From positions 1,467,962-1,531,961 of the forward strand of contig JBCAQO010000013.1 in NCBI GenBank assembly GCA_039111635.1: a stretch of DNA of 64,000 nucleotides, given 5' to 3'. The notes below the pieces were generated by a model. It was not told the origin of the DNA. It saw only the letters and a list, made by a program, of their open reading frames with translations, and did not search any database. Position 1 is the stretch's first letter; every line of letters begins with the position of its first letter. Made by a program: the position numbers and the translations under genes. This DNA comes from Heterobasidion occidentale (taxonomy: Eukaryota; Basidiomycota; Agaricomycetes; Russulales; Bondarzewiaceae). Shown here piece by piece: positions 33,354 through 44,096 of this stretch.

Positions 33354-34607
33354 TCATTTTCCATCATTGCGTGCTTTCGTTTTGTATTTATCTACTTTTT
33401 GCATTAGCGCCTCCGCTCTGTCCGGGTGCGTCTCACGCCGTTCTTCTGCCACACCTCTAAAGAGCGCAATTGCTGCATTCAGGTCCTCCAGCTTGACCCC
33501 GTCCTCCCACATCACCAAGGCGCACATCCCTTTGGCTGCCACGGAGTCCATCATGTTCTGATCTTCGCCTTTGGAGGCCTCGTGGGTCGCCACAGCAGCA
33601 CATGCAAGTGTCCAGGCAGCCTTCAAATCCTCCTCATTCCCATGTACGACGAAGCGTTGTCGGAGAATCGTGCCCTGCAATGCCAGGATTACAGCCAGCA
33701 ACGGATGGTCCGCACCATAGAGCCTCAAAGCCTCACGACCGACGCCCGCCGCCTTGTCCAGCACCTCGCCGTCCCCGGTAGCATCATGATATGCGACGAG
33801 CGCCTTGGAGAGCCGCCAAAAGACGATCATCTGGATCATCGGATCGTGGATTCCGCTCTCTGCCAGGAACGCGCGGCAGGCCTCGATGGCTAGCAGTATA
33901 TCTTCTTGTTGTCCTAGACGCCGGAAGCGGGCCTCCAGCGACACGCCCAGCGAATTGTAAAAGGCGAATCGCTCGGGGCCCGTGACGCCTGCGAGACATA
34001 TCTTAAGCGCGCTCACCGACTGTTCGATGTCCAACAAAGCGCCAAAGTATGTGTAGCGCATATACGAAGCGTGACTGAACGCGAAAAGCGCCCTTCTCAG
34101 CGGTTCCGAGGCAGGTGCCGATAGTCTAGGTCCATAGCCGAACCTGCGGAGCGCCTCCCAACAAAGCCCGACCGCTTGGTCCAATACATCTAGCCTGTTC
34201 GTCGCGACTAGCGCCAATGCATGTGCAACGCATGCGTGCGCCCTCTCCTGGCTTCCATGCTCCATTGTAGCGATGTCTCCAAGCGCGAGCGCCTCGTGCC
34301 TGAACGCGTGCGCGTAGTCTTCCATCTTATCGGCGGGGTTACTGAGCGTACGATGCCCGGCACGGAATGGGTTTACCCAGAGAAGTTGAGGGAGGACGTG
34401 CCGCATCGGCTGGGCGGTAGCATCGAAGGCGAGGGCTGCGGAGTAGAGACTAGAGGTGCGGGACTTATCATGAGGGTGGTCGAACGGGTGTGGTAGTTTT
34501 TTACGCGTGAGCTCAGTAAGCTTCCGCACGGTATGCCAGGAGCCCCTGATGAGGCCTTGTGCGGCTTCAGTGAGCCGTGACCTGCCGTGACGCCTCTCGT
34601 GCGGCAT
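33354..34607 (-). CDS. TPR-like protein, 417 aa
   Basis: A single intact ATG-to-TGA frame. The basic N-terminus (about 50 residues) is followed by repeated helical segments such as ALDIEQSVSALKICLAGV-type and AFYNSLGVSLEARFRRLGQQ, IQMIVFWRLSKALVAYHD and EDLKAAWTLACAAVATHEAS. The pattern is that of degenerate tetratricopeptide repeats. Agaricomycetes have many such proteins, often linked to a C-terminal CHAT protease-like domain; no CHAT domain is present here. The ATG lies one base before the satellite leader at 34609, so the gene's own upstream DNA appears to have been replaced by repeat. It may be a truncated member of a larger protein. Confidence 0.6.
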   Translation of the reverse strand: MPHERRHGRSRLTEAAQGLIRGSWHTVRKLTELTRKKLPHPFDHPHDKSRTSSLYSAALAFDATAQPMRHVLPQLLWVNPFRAGHRTLSNPADKMEDYAHAFRHEALALGDIATMEHGSQERAHACVAHALALVATNRLDVLDQAVGLCWEALRRFGYGPRLSAPASEPLRRALFAFSHASYMRYTYFGALLDIEQSVSALKICLAGVTGPERFAFYNSLGVSLEARFRRLGQQEDILLAIEACRAFLAESGIHDPMIQMIVFWRLSKALVAYHDATGDGEVLDKAAGVGREALRLYGADHPLLAVILALQGTILRQRFVVHGNEEDLKAAWTLACAAVATHEASKGEDQNMMDSVAAKGMCALVMWEDGVKLEDLNAAIALFRGVAEERRETHPDRAEALMQKVDKYKTKARNDGK

Positions 34608-34608
34608 T

Positions 34609-35157
34609 TTAGGTTATAAGAGGTGGTAGGCAGATGGTAGGTGAGACGAAAAAAATCCGAGATGTTAGGTAGGTGAGGAGCTAGGTGAGAGGCTAGGTGA
34701 GGGGCTAGGTGAGGAGGCAGGTGAGAGCCAGGTGAGGAGGCAGGTGAGAGGCCAGGTGAGGAGGCAGGTGAGAGGCTAGGTGGGAGGCAGGTGAGAGGCT
34801 AGGTGAGGAGGCAGGTGAGAGGCCAGTGAGGAGGCAGGTGAGAGGCTAGGTGAGGAGGCAGGTGAGAGGCTAGGTGAGGAGACAGGTGAGAGGCCAGGTG
34901 AGGAGGCAGTGAGAGGCTAGGTGAGGAGGCAGGTGAGAGGCTAGGTGAGGAGGCAGGCGAGAGGCCAGGTGAGGAGGCAGGCGAGAGGCCAGGTGAGGAG
35001 GCAGGTGAGAGGCCAGGTGAGGAGGCAGGTGAGGAGGCAGGCGAGAGGCTAGGTGAGAGGCCAGGTAAGGAGGCAGGTGAGAGACCAGGTGAGAGGCTAG
35101 GTGAGAGGCCAGGTGAGGAGCCAAGTGAGAGACTAGGTGAGGAGTCAGGTGAGAAGG
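34609..35157. repeat. Satellite leader plus AGGTGAG array (third site)
   Basis: The leader at 34609-34682 (TTAGGTTATAAGAGG ... GAAAAAAATCCGAGATGTT) is followed by AGGTGAGAGGC/AGGTGAGGAGGC units. The array stops sharply at 35157, where an LTR-like terminus (TGTTAGGACCGCG) begins. No GACGTC array follows, so the usual second part was lost or displaced by the insertion. Confidence 0.93.
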
Positions 35158-35990
35158 TGTTAGGACCGCGTCCTAACACGTGCTTCGCACGTGAGTGGAT
35201 GGGCTGGTCAAGTGCTTCGGACTTGTTGCAGACTCGGACCGCTTTCTATGACTCCTTACTATTTACATGCTAACGCATGAACGCTGACCTTTAGTTCCTG
35301 ATTCTTGATGTGGACAGACATTGGTTCCTGACCCCCGTTCCTGGTTCTTGATCGATCGAAGATGTGGATGGACATTAGTGATCGGATTACTATATTTGGT
35401 TATATGTCAGGTCGATGAGGTATTCTAGCTTACGGATCTCGATCGTTGACTTCGGTACCTGAGAAGCGCACGGACCAGATCTGAATCCTGCCCTAGACAC
35501 TTCTGTACGTAAATAGCCGAGATGAGCTTCTAAGAAGCTCAGCTCGTTCACCTGTAATACACTCGATCTCTGCACTGCACCCGCGTCTGGCTAGCTTGCT
35601 TGCCCACGCTTCGTGATCTCTGTCAGATCTGAGAAACTCTTTGCACGGTCTGACGAAGCACTGGGACTCGTCTCCCTTCCCTCCCCCCCTCTACTCATCC
35701 GCTTCTATAACCGGGCTAGCTGCCTACCGCGTTCTCAGTTGGACACCCCCCGTGTCATCTGTTGGACAGGAGAAGATCATCCGGTTCCTCCTCATCATCG
35801 AGAAGACCTCGAAGATCACCTTCTCAATCTCTTCGAGAACAAAGCCGACAGCGACCCCGAGTTCCTCGAAAGAGCCCAAAGACGATCCATCGTCTTCATC
35901 CATTGGAGTCTACGACTATACGAACCAGTGGAGGTTTAGCCTAGGGACCCCTTCGTGCATCGGTGCACGTGATAGGTCTCCGACCTAACA
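35158..35990 (+). mobile_element. Putative LTR of a first retroelement
   Basis: An 833-bp segment is bounded by TGTTAGG at 35158 and CCTAACA at 35990, a perfect 7-bp inverted terminal pair of TG...CA type. The left end sits exactly at the edge of the AGGTGAG array. Its second half has a coding look in several frames, so the true LTR may be shorter with part of a gag leader. No second copy is present in the window to prove it. Confidence 0.45.
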
Positions 35991-36001
35991 CTTGAACGAG
36001 C

Positions 36002-36462
36002 TCTTTTATCCCTACCCTATTCAAGCTGGATCCCCAGCAGAGGCAGCTCTTTCTTTCATTAGTCAACAACATTTTAGCGATCGCCAACAGGGTAAACCTA
36101 ACGGCAACCCCAGCAGCAACCCCTCAAGGGAGAATAAACAACCCCGGAGCCATAGAAGTCGCAAGACACCGGAACCCAGGAAAAGTCTATTCAGGAATAG
36201 CCACACTCAGGCTACAACAAGCACCCGAAATATTTATAGACCTCCTTAAAACTGGATATAGATTTTCCGGGATTTGCTTCGTCAACGAACCAAAGACACC
36301 GTTCACCCTCACAGACAACGGAGAGCCCGACGTCATCAGAGCAAGGAACTGCGTCGAGATACACAACGGAAGACCAGACGATTTCCCCATCGCCGTTATC
36401 CCCGATCTCAGAAGAACCATCGCAAGGAATATCGACACAGACGGAATTGTTATGACTTGACC
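36002..36462 (+). pseudogene. Gag-like fragment of the first retroelement
   Basis: An open plus frame without an ATG reads FIPTLFKLDPQQRQLFLSLV then NNILAIANRVNLTATPAATP, and continues to GYRFSGICFVNEPKTPFTLT. The position after an LTR-like segment and the helical first part suggest a gag-type protein. It is interrupted at 36448 by the terminus of the Ty3/gypsy LTR; the last residues of the open frame are read from that LTR. Confidence 0.4.
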
Positions 36463-37066
36463 GATCGGGGCCCTTCGCGGCCGGTCTAACCGATGGATCA
36501 AGCATCACATGCTAGGCGGCTCCACTACGGAGCGTACATCAAGGTATTCGGCATGTCCTTAGGAGCCGACAAGACCGATGGTTCTTCAAGACATCGGTAG
36601 AGGCTATATGAGAGGGACATGAGGCTTACGAAGTTCACACAGTGATAAGGGAGGCATTCACATGCCATGGGCTTAGGGCTTATGGGTAAGCACCTCGTCG
36701 CACCATGATGGATCAGTGCGACTGGAGAAGTACAAGAGTAGGCGCCGGAGAGAAAGACGGCGGCCACAGCTCTCCTAGGATGGAAACCTGGAGAAGCACA
36801 CGGACTCTTACCCTATACCTATACAGTATATAAGGCCCATAGAATAGGCTGAGGATCTTCAGTCTATTCTCTTTCGTTCATTCGTATCTTCGAATACGAA
36901 CCTCTTCGTTCCCCTGTATCCACACATACAGGATTCTTAGAGCCAATCATTATCCCCTCCTGTATCAACGCCTGATACAGTCGAGACTCTGTCCACCACT
37001 CAGTCCATTGTGCGACCTAGGGAAGAACCTGTTACTCTTGGGTTACTGAACGAGTAGTTCGTAACA
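36448..37066 (+). mobile_element. 5' LTR of the Ty3/gypsy element
   Basis: A 619-bp segment starts TGTTATGACTTGACC and ends GTTCGTAACA, with TGTTA/TAACA inverted ends. It contains a TATATAA box (about 36827) and a TCTATTCTCTTTCGTTC-rich leader typical of an LTR promoter. The five bases before it (GGAAT) may be the target-site duplication. The 3' LTR is not in the window because the element runs into the gap, so the boundaries rest on the termini alone. Confidence 0.6.
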
Positions 37067-37109
37067 CTAGAATAGACTCGCTTTTGCCCCTACCTTGCAC
37101 CACACTCTG

Positions 37110-38678
37110 CTTGCTGCCACACTCTTTCTCACAACCCTCATCGTGTGCATAGACCCCACCGAAGAGTTACTTCACACCCTGGAGCAAGACCTAGGCCTAG
37201 GATTTCCACCAGGCACTAGACGAACTCATAACCAACTTCGACAGAACAATCGTCCTATCCATCAAAGAGAAAACCGCTGGTATTACTCCGACACCAATCG
37301 GCCAGCACCCCCAAACTTTGATAACTGCTCGTACCGAGAAGGACGATACTTCTTCACAAGAGAAGACGGAACAGAAGCTGAGTGGGCTTGGGACGAAACA
37401 GCAGAAGACTGGTAGAACCACCCCAGTACAGGAACCCCGAACCGGAAATCCCGGACACATCGGAGGAAGAAGAAGGAACATCCGAGTCCGAATCCTCGGA
37501 TATTCAAACACCGATCAACACCCGAAATATTATGTCGAACCCTACACCGACCCCCGTCTCGTCGGAAGGGCAAGCTCAAGCTCCCCGATAACTTCGAAGG
37601 GGACCGAACACACATCAGAAATTCATCATGAATTGCCTCCTCCTTTTTACAGCAGAACCAGACCGATACAACGGATTCCGACAAAGTTTCTCTCGCTCTC
37701 TCGTGCATGAGATACGGACGGCCGGCGTATGGGCAGAGAGCTTCCTAAAGAAAACAGTAGGGGCGACCCCACCCAAGACCGTAGGAACTTGGACGACTTC
37801 CTTGTCAGGTTAAACTCCCGTTCAAGGAAACGAACCTCACGGACAAGGCCCGAAGCGCCCTCATGTCTTTCTCTCAGGGAAGATGACGGTGGATGAATAT
37901 TCAAACCAATTCATCCTTATCGCCGCCGACCGCCGACATCACCGACAGGGAACAAGTCCCTTATTTCCAGAGAGGGCTTGACCAGGGTCATGGACAAGAT
38001 CTATGACAAGGAAACTCCGCCGAAAGACACGATCCAAGATTGGGTCAACACTGCCTGTGAAATAGATGGACGCTTGAGAGCCCGAAGTGCTCAAAAGGCG
38101 ATCCTCGCCAACTCCACCTCATTCCGAAGCGACTTCCTCAACGCTTTCACCTCCAACCCGCTCGTCGTTATAACTCTACCACCGCTCCTCGCAGAATGAA
38201 CAACCAGGTGGTTGACATGGATATTGATGCCTCCCGCAAAAGAGACGCCAGTCGGAACAAGCGTGTATACGATGGCAAGAGACCTGCTCCCTTTTCCTGC
38301 TACAATTGCGGAAGACCAGGGCATGGGATAGCTGACTGTCGTTCCCCTCGTAGAGGCGTTCCCCCGTCTCGAGGAAATCCGCGCAAGCCGATGGGTGGAG
38401 GAGGTAGACGAACTCGCGCAGACATGGAGGATGAAGACGAGCAAGAATCCCCGGTGGGAAACGATGCGCGACTACATCGAGGATTGGAGAGGGGAGTTCT
38501 CATGGCCACCACCGTCGGGTACCACAAACCTGGTAATTCGGTGGAACGTGAGGACCTTCCGCGAGAAGGGGAGGATCACGCCAGAGCGATGGAGAGCGCT
38601 ACGTACCGCCTAACGGACGACGAAGCAACGGACCCATCAGTGATATTAATGGCGTCCGAGCGCTCTTCCAAGGAGTAG
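37110..38678 (+). pseudogene. Ty3/gypsy gag with zinc knuckle
   Basis: Capsid-like sequence is spread over several frames: TEELLHTLEQDLGLGFPPGT (37160), FTAEPDRYNGFRQ (about 37645), MTVDEYSNQFILIAAD (37880) and the matrix/capsid-like MDKIYDKETPPKDTIQDWVN (37990). The 3' part (38196-38678) is one open frame that includes the nucleocapsid knuckle CYNCGRPGHGIADC (CX2CX4HX4C). Frame changes near 37600-37900 show that the gene is broken. Confidence 0.75.
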
Positions 38679-38859
38679 GGAAGCCGAGCAAAGGCAGATG
38701 TTGGTGGATCTGGCAGAGGATTTTTCCTGACCTCTCCTTCACCAGCCGAAGAGAGAGGGTCGAGGAAACTCGAGTATGATTCCCCGTCATATATTCGAAT
38801 CGGAGCAATGAACAGTCCACATTATTACCCCATTCGACTTGACGTGCGATTAACAACTC

Positions 38860-39769
38860 GAGGAAGAAGCGCTGGAGCCAGAGCCGCCATCGACTCAGCA
38901 TGCGAAGGATTTTGGTAAATGAGGGGTGGGTACAGAAGCACAACCTTCCCACTTATCCTTTAAACCGCCCCATCCGCGTTCGCAACGTCGATGACACCAT
39001 CAACAAGGCAGGCCTCATTCGACGAGGCCTGGACGCGAATCTCACCGTCAAGGATAGACGGGGGAGAACTCACACTGAACGCGTCCAAATGTTTATCACC
39101 AATCTAGGGAAGGACGACATGCTCCTAGGAACGGATTGGCTGAAATACCACGACCCCTCCATCGGGTGGAGGCGCCGTGAGGTACACTTTGATCGTTGCC
39201 CCAGAGATTGCCAACAACCATATGGATTGACCAAGGCAAGGGAAGAGCCTACCAAGAAGGCATGGCTAGCGAAACTACGCGGTGACAAGGTTCCTCAGCG
39301 GACGAAACCGCATCTTGTCTCAGAACCGGTAGGACCTTCGTGGACGTGGACTAAAGAACAATGGAGCCAAGTACCCACGAAGGAATGGAAAATCCGGTTC
39401 ATGGAATTACTCGAGCACAAGTCCCGACAACGCAAAGCTCGGGAATGGCTCGAAGAACAAGTAGCCGAAAGGAAGGAACGCCGGCAAGCTCAGCAGAAAG
39501 CAGCCCAGGACGAAGCTTCAGCAAAAGTCGCTGAAGAAGCGCAAACACCGTCTGACTCCTCCGCGATGGATAGCGCAGGAGAACCCGTCATTAGGAAGGT
39601 AGCCCCAGAACCCTCGGGGTTCGCAAGCTTTGACGAAGACCTGGAGGAAGAAATCGACACCACCGACTTAAAAGGTCGGTGCCGACAGAATATCATTCTT
39701 ACCTCGACATCTTCAGCGAACGACGGTCACAGAGGCTTCCCCAACATACAGTATGGGACCACGCGATAA
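38860..39769 (+). CDS. Ty3/gypsy protease region and linker
   Basis: An aspartic-protease-like AAIDSACEGF (about 38880-38910) lies just upstream of an open frame of 289 codons (38900-39769). The frame contains FITNLGKDDMLLGTDWLKYHDP, the usual conserved stretch after the retroviral-type protease active site. The second half is charged and helix-rich (ARKEWLEEQVAERKERRQAQ-like), forming the linker to RT. A phase change separates the active-site motif from the long frame. Confidence 0.7.
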
Positions 39770-41021
39770 ACCTCAAACCGTCTTTTGTACCCAGGCCCCG
39801 CGGATATTTCCCTTGAGCCCGGAAAAGCATGACGAGCTAGGGAGATTCGTCAAAGAACACCTTTCCAGAGGAACAATACGTCGGTCAACAGCACATAGCG
39901 CGGCCTCTTTCTTTTTCGTAAGCAAGAAAGATGGGAAGCTCCGTCCGGTACAAGACTATCGCCACCTTAACGAACATACTATTCGAGACGTCACCCCCCT
40001 ACCATTAATCCAAGAACTATTGGATATCATTAAAGGCGCAACGGTGTTCTCAAAGCTCGCGTTTTCGGTGTGGGATATAACAACGTGCGCATCAAGAAGG
40101 GAGACGAGTCCAAGGCGGCCTTCGTCACACCCTTGGGACTTTTCGAGCCAACGGTGATGTTCTTTGGGCTCTGTAACTCCCCAGGAACCTTCCAAGCCAT
40201 GATGAACATGATCTTCCAAGAACTCATCCTGGCCCGGAAGATAGCGGTATACATGGACGACATCCTCATCTTCACGAACCACAGCGGAACACATTGTGAT
40301 TCTTCGGCGAGTCCTCCAAATCCTGCGCGACAACGATCTCTACCTCAAACCAGAGAAGTGCGAGTTCCACAAGGAAAAGTTGAACTACCTTGGGTACACG
40401 ATCTCAAAGGACCACGTCGCTATGGAAGACTCGAAGATTGAAGCTATCCAGGAATGGCCCATCCCCACGCACAGTTCGCGACATCCGCTCTTTCTTAGGC
40501 TTAGGGAACTTCTACCGACGATTCATTGATAAATTCTCTTTGATCGCTCGGCCCCTGCATGACCTCACGAAGAAGTGTGAAATGGGACTGGACCACGGAG
40601 TGCCAACAGGCGTTTGATCGACTGAAGAAAATCTTCACCAGCCGACCCGTCCTGTTGTACCCTGACCCGATGCGTCCTTACCGACTTGTTACCGACGCTT
40701 CCCTCGGCAGCATATGGTGCAGTCCTCTTACAGGAAGGACCTGATAATGACTGGCACCCTGTTGCATACCTCTCAGGATCGTTCTCACCGGCCGAACGAA
40801 ATTATGACGTGCATGATCGCGAGCTCCTCGCCATCATCAAAGCATTGGAACACTGGAAGCACTACCTCGAAGGTGCTCGACATCCCTTTGAGGTCTGGAC
40901 GGACCATAAAAACCTAGAACACTTTAAAACGGCGCGCGACCTGTCAAGGCGTCAAGCGCGCTGGAGTCTGTTTTTGTCCAGATTTGACTTCCAGCGCAGT
41001 TACAAGGCGGGAAACTACTAA
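39753..41021 (+). pseudogene. Ty3/gypsy reverse transcriptase and RNase H, frameshifted
   Basis: RT motifs are easy to read: KKDGKLRPVQDYRHLNEHTI, the palm segment [20 protein letters not shown] and the catalytic VYMDDILIF (about 40245). [16 protein letters not shown] in the connection follows. RNase H follows with [20 protein letters not shown] and [10 protein letters not shown] (40800-40920). At least four phase changes interrupt the frame (near 40060, 40290, 40470 and 40725), none at plausible splice sites. It encodes no intact polyprotein as assembled. Confidence 0.85.
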
Positions 41022-41199
41022 TCATGCCGATGCTCTGTCCAGGCGTCCAGACCTTAGTGAGGGGGTGGAATCTGATAACAAGGCACAGACTCTACTCCCG
41101 TCCAGACTTTTCACCGAGTCCAGCGAACTCTAGTAGAGCCACGCGAAGGCATACACGTCAAAACACAGAACTCGTATCCTCGGACATCCTCTCCCTTAT

Positions 41200-42113
41200 T
41201 CGACACTCGCGCTCGGAACACGATCTGCTGGTTGATGTCGCCCTCAAAAACGCTGGAAAAAGGTCCAACGCAATGAAGGGCGACCTAGGAAAATGGACAC
41301 ATGAAGAGGGCATAACAAGACGCGACGGTTACATATGCGTCCCAAAGGACTACCTCCTTCGACAAATGATTGTCAAAACGCACCATGACACTATGGCTAC
41401 AGGGCACCCGGGGCGGGCAAAGACCTTAGAATTGGTCAACGCCATTACTTGTGGTCAAGCATGACCATATTTGTACACGCTTATGTTGATGGATGTGCAG
41501 TTTGCCAATCTACCAAGAATCTTCCACATAGGACCCATCCCACCGATCCAACCGCTGGAAACCACAAACGTCCCTTGGCGCTTTATCTCCACCGACTTCG
41601 TGACAGACCTCCCGGGAAAGCCAGAGGCTACGACTCGATCAACGTGGTAGTCGTTCAGTGTCTGTCAATAGGAATAGTCATAACCCCTGCAAGAAGACGA
41701 TCACAGCCGAAGAAACCACGACGCTCTTCCAGGACAATGTGTTCAAACGATATGGCTTGCCAACCAAAGTGGTATCTGACAGAGGTCCTCTCAATTTGCG
41801 GCAAAATTCCACAAGGGAACTATGGAAAGGAATGGGAATCAACCCCTGCCCTCAGCACACGGCTTACCACCCTCAAACGGACGAGAAACAGAACGGGTAA
41901 ACCAAGAGATCGAGCAATTCCTGCGAGTTTTCTGCAACTACCATCAAGATAACTGGGTAGACTTGATCCCCTTCGCAGAATTCTCTCACAATACCCGAAG
42001 ACACTCCGCCACTGGGAGGTCACCGTTTGAAGTCCTTTACGGGTTCAATCCCCTATTCGGTCGACTCAGCTCTGTAGACCAAGGTGCCCGCAGTAACTGA
42101 ACGTCCTGCGCTA
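41200..42113 (+). pseudogene. Ty3/gypsy integrase, frameshifted and cut by gap
   Basis: The zinc-binding HHCC region (KTHHDTMATGHPG with DGCAVCQSTKN), the catalytic core (STDFVTDLPGK, KVVSDRGPL, PCPQHTAYHPQTD), and the C-terminal NTRRHSATGRSPFEVLYGFNP are all visible. They are in different phases. The sequence stops in the gap, so the C-terminal domain is unknown. Confidence 0.82.
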
Positions 42114-42213
42114 NNNNNNNNNNNNNNNNNNNNNNNNNNNNNNNNNNNNNNNNNNNNNNNNNNNNNNNNNNNNNNNNNNNNNNNNNNNNNNNNNNNNNNN
42201 NNNNNNNNNNNNN
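42114..42213. other. Assembly gap (100 N)
   Basis: Exactly 100 Ns. The retroelement ends on its left and an unrelated coding frame is already open on its right, so an unknown amount of sequence is missing. Confidence 0.98.
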
Positions 42214-42214
42214 C

Positions 42215-43361
42215 GAACGCACGATCGAGACCAGCCAGCTCCCCAAAGACAAGATCCGTCCCGCCGCCGACCTCTCCCATGAGAGCGGCAGCCGATTTTC
42301 CGCCTTGTTTCAATTTCCATCCTCCTCTCGCCTCAGCTTGTCCCCCAGCTCCGTGGCCTCGTCCTCGTCCTCTTCCCTTGCGACGCCCGCCTTCGATCGC
42401 ATCATCGTCCCCCCGAAAGGTGCGCGCGTCAGCAAAATCGACCGCCACGCCCGCCGCCCGTATAAGATCTGCCGCAGGCTCATGCTTAATAAGCGCTTTA
42501 CCGACTATGACCTCGCTGCGTTGCTGCTCGCGCTCCAAGAATACGCTCCCGACTACGAGCTCCTCTCGCGCCAATGTTATTGGTACGCGACCGTGATCTA
42601 CGATTTCTTCTGCGAGCGCCTCATCGGCCTTGGCAACGAGGATGGCGAGGAGGCGGAGTACGATGTCGGCAAGCTCAAGGACGAGCGTGGGCGCTTCCTC
42701 ACTATCTTCACCATCCAGCCCCCAGAGCCGCCGCTGGGCGAGATCAATTTTGAGTTCGAGAAGCAACTTGCTGCGCTGTTGGACGAGAGGGCCCGGGAGG
42801 ATCACCCCGCTGCCAAGTGGGTGAGGTCACAGGAGGAGATGCGAGCGGCCATTGCAAGGGTGGAGGAGGAGGCAGCGGCGAGGGAGAGGGCGGAAGCGGC
42901 AGCAAAGGAAGAGGCCACAGCGAGGGTGGAGGCCGAAGCGGCGGCGAAGGCAGCGGAAGTGGCGGCGAAGGCAGCGGAAGCGTTAGCAAAGGAAGGCCGC
43001 AGCGAGGGTGGAGGCCGAAGCGGCGGCGAAGGCAGCGGAAGTGGCGGCGAAGGCAGCGGAAGCGTTAGCAAAGGAAGAGGCCGCAGCGAGGGTGGAGGCC
43101 GAAGCGGCGGCGAAGGCAGCGGAAGTGGCGGCAAAGGCAGCGGAAGCGGCGGCGAAGGCAGCGGAAGTGTCAGCAAAGGAAGAGGCCGCAGCGAGGGTAG
43201 AGGCCGAAGCGGCGGCGAAGGCGGCCGACGCAAGGGCAGCAGCGGCAGAGGCAGCGGCAGAGGCAGAGGCGGCGGCAAGGGCTTTGCTGGACGATGAGGT
43301 TGCCCTCCTCCGGCAGCAGCTTGCGGCCCTGAATCGTGCTGGTCCGTCCCCGGCCGCATAA
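42215..43361 (+). CDS. Conserved hypothetical protein with Ala-rich coiled-coil tail (5' end in gap, one frameshift)
   Basis: The frame is open from the gap (ERTIETSQLPKDKIRPAADL) through a low-complexity Ser stretch. It continues into a domain with RRPYKICRRLMLNKRFTDYD and YELLSRQCYWYATVIYDFFC, a pattern I associate with function-unknown agaricomycete proteins. From about 42840 the tail is an EAAAKAAE-type helical repeat built from a tandem DNA unit of about 66 bp. At about 42990 two bases are missing relative to later units (AAAGGAAGGCC against AAAGGAAGAGGCC). This shifts the frame from Ala/Glu-rich to Gly/Ser/Arg-rich. The original frame resumes as a separate ORF ending in AALNRAGPSPAA at 43361. 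Without the shift the protein would continue straight through. Confidence 0.6.
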
Positions 43362-43605
43362 TATCATGCAAAGTATACCATTTATCTTCCGCCAATCTTC
43401 AATTCTACTCTCATATATGCTCTGATCAATGCTGTCCATGTACAGCCCCGCACTCTCACATTCGGCTATCTATACCACTTGCATTGTCTATATATCCTCG
43501 AGTTTGTGATGTGTTCCTTGAGGCCAGGACTTTTTTGGTTGAGTTCTTGCGTGTATGGCAGTTCTCTCGGCTGTGCTGAAGCGACGTCATCTTACAGTAG
43601 AGGAA

Positions 43606-43881
43606 CCTAGGAGTATTACTGACTGATTTGAGTCTACCGATATCCGAAACTACTGTGTTGGGAATTGAGTGCTGCTATAAATATAAAAAAATGGCCTATA
43701 AACCTGATACCCTAGTGCAACTTTGAGGCCCAGAAACCGTGAGAGTGAATCAGGGGTTTAATAGATATGGATTTAAACAGTCTACCCTCTAAAACCCAAC
43801 TGTGTGAAGCACAGTCTGGGTTTTGGGAACCAAATTTGAAGTTGAACACAATTCTGTCTGATTCAACAGGTTTAAAACGTC
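43606..43881. repeat. 375-bp dispersed repeat, copy 1 (3'-truncated)
   Basis: Starts CCTAGGAGTATTACTGACTG and follows copies 2 and 3 through GATATCCGAAACTACTGTGT, a TATAAATA block, AATAGATATGGATTTAAACA and a CACAGTCTGGG half-stem. It stops after CTGATTCAACAGGTTTAAAA, where the satellite leader begins. About 100 bp of the right end are missing. Confidence 0.85.
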
Positions 43882-43960
43882 TTAGGTTATAAGAGGTGGT
43901 AGGCGGGTGGTAGGTGAGGCGAAAAAAATCCGAGATGTTAGGTTATAAGAGGTGGTAGGG
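43882..43960. repeat. Satellite leader, tandem pair without array
   Basis: One complete leader (43882-43937) is followed by the first 23 bp of a second (43938-43960). Unlike the other sites, no AGGTGAG array follows, showing that the leader can exist alone. Confidence 0.8.
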
Positions 43961-44096
43961 ACTTCCTTTCTAGGCAACCATCACCAGCACCCTAAGCGAC
44001 AACTGGACGTGGTGACCTCTTTGCTTCCTTACTCACAAAATACTACTCTGAGCTTCACTTAATTACACTTAAGGTCATTAAGAGCACGACCCGACT

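Larger units (their letters stand above)
36448..42113 (+). mobile_element. Ty3/gypsy LTR retrotransposon, frameshifted, 3' end in gap
   Basis: LTR, gag, protease, reverse transcriptase, RNase H and integrase occur in that order, which identifies the Ty3/gypsy (Metaviridae-type) family. It inserted into the older LTR-like element at 36447. Frames change repeatedly in gag, at about 40060 in RT, at about 40725 at the start of RNase H, and in integrase. This copy therefore should not encode working proteins unless the assembly is at fault. The element ends at the 100-N gap; the 3' LTR and any chromodomain are unseen. Confidence 0.88.

Noticed and set aside
42053..42805. 250-aa minus-strand ORF across the second gap
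   Set aside because: It is the complement of the conserved hypothetical frame and spans Ns; the plus frame has the recognisable domain.
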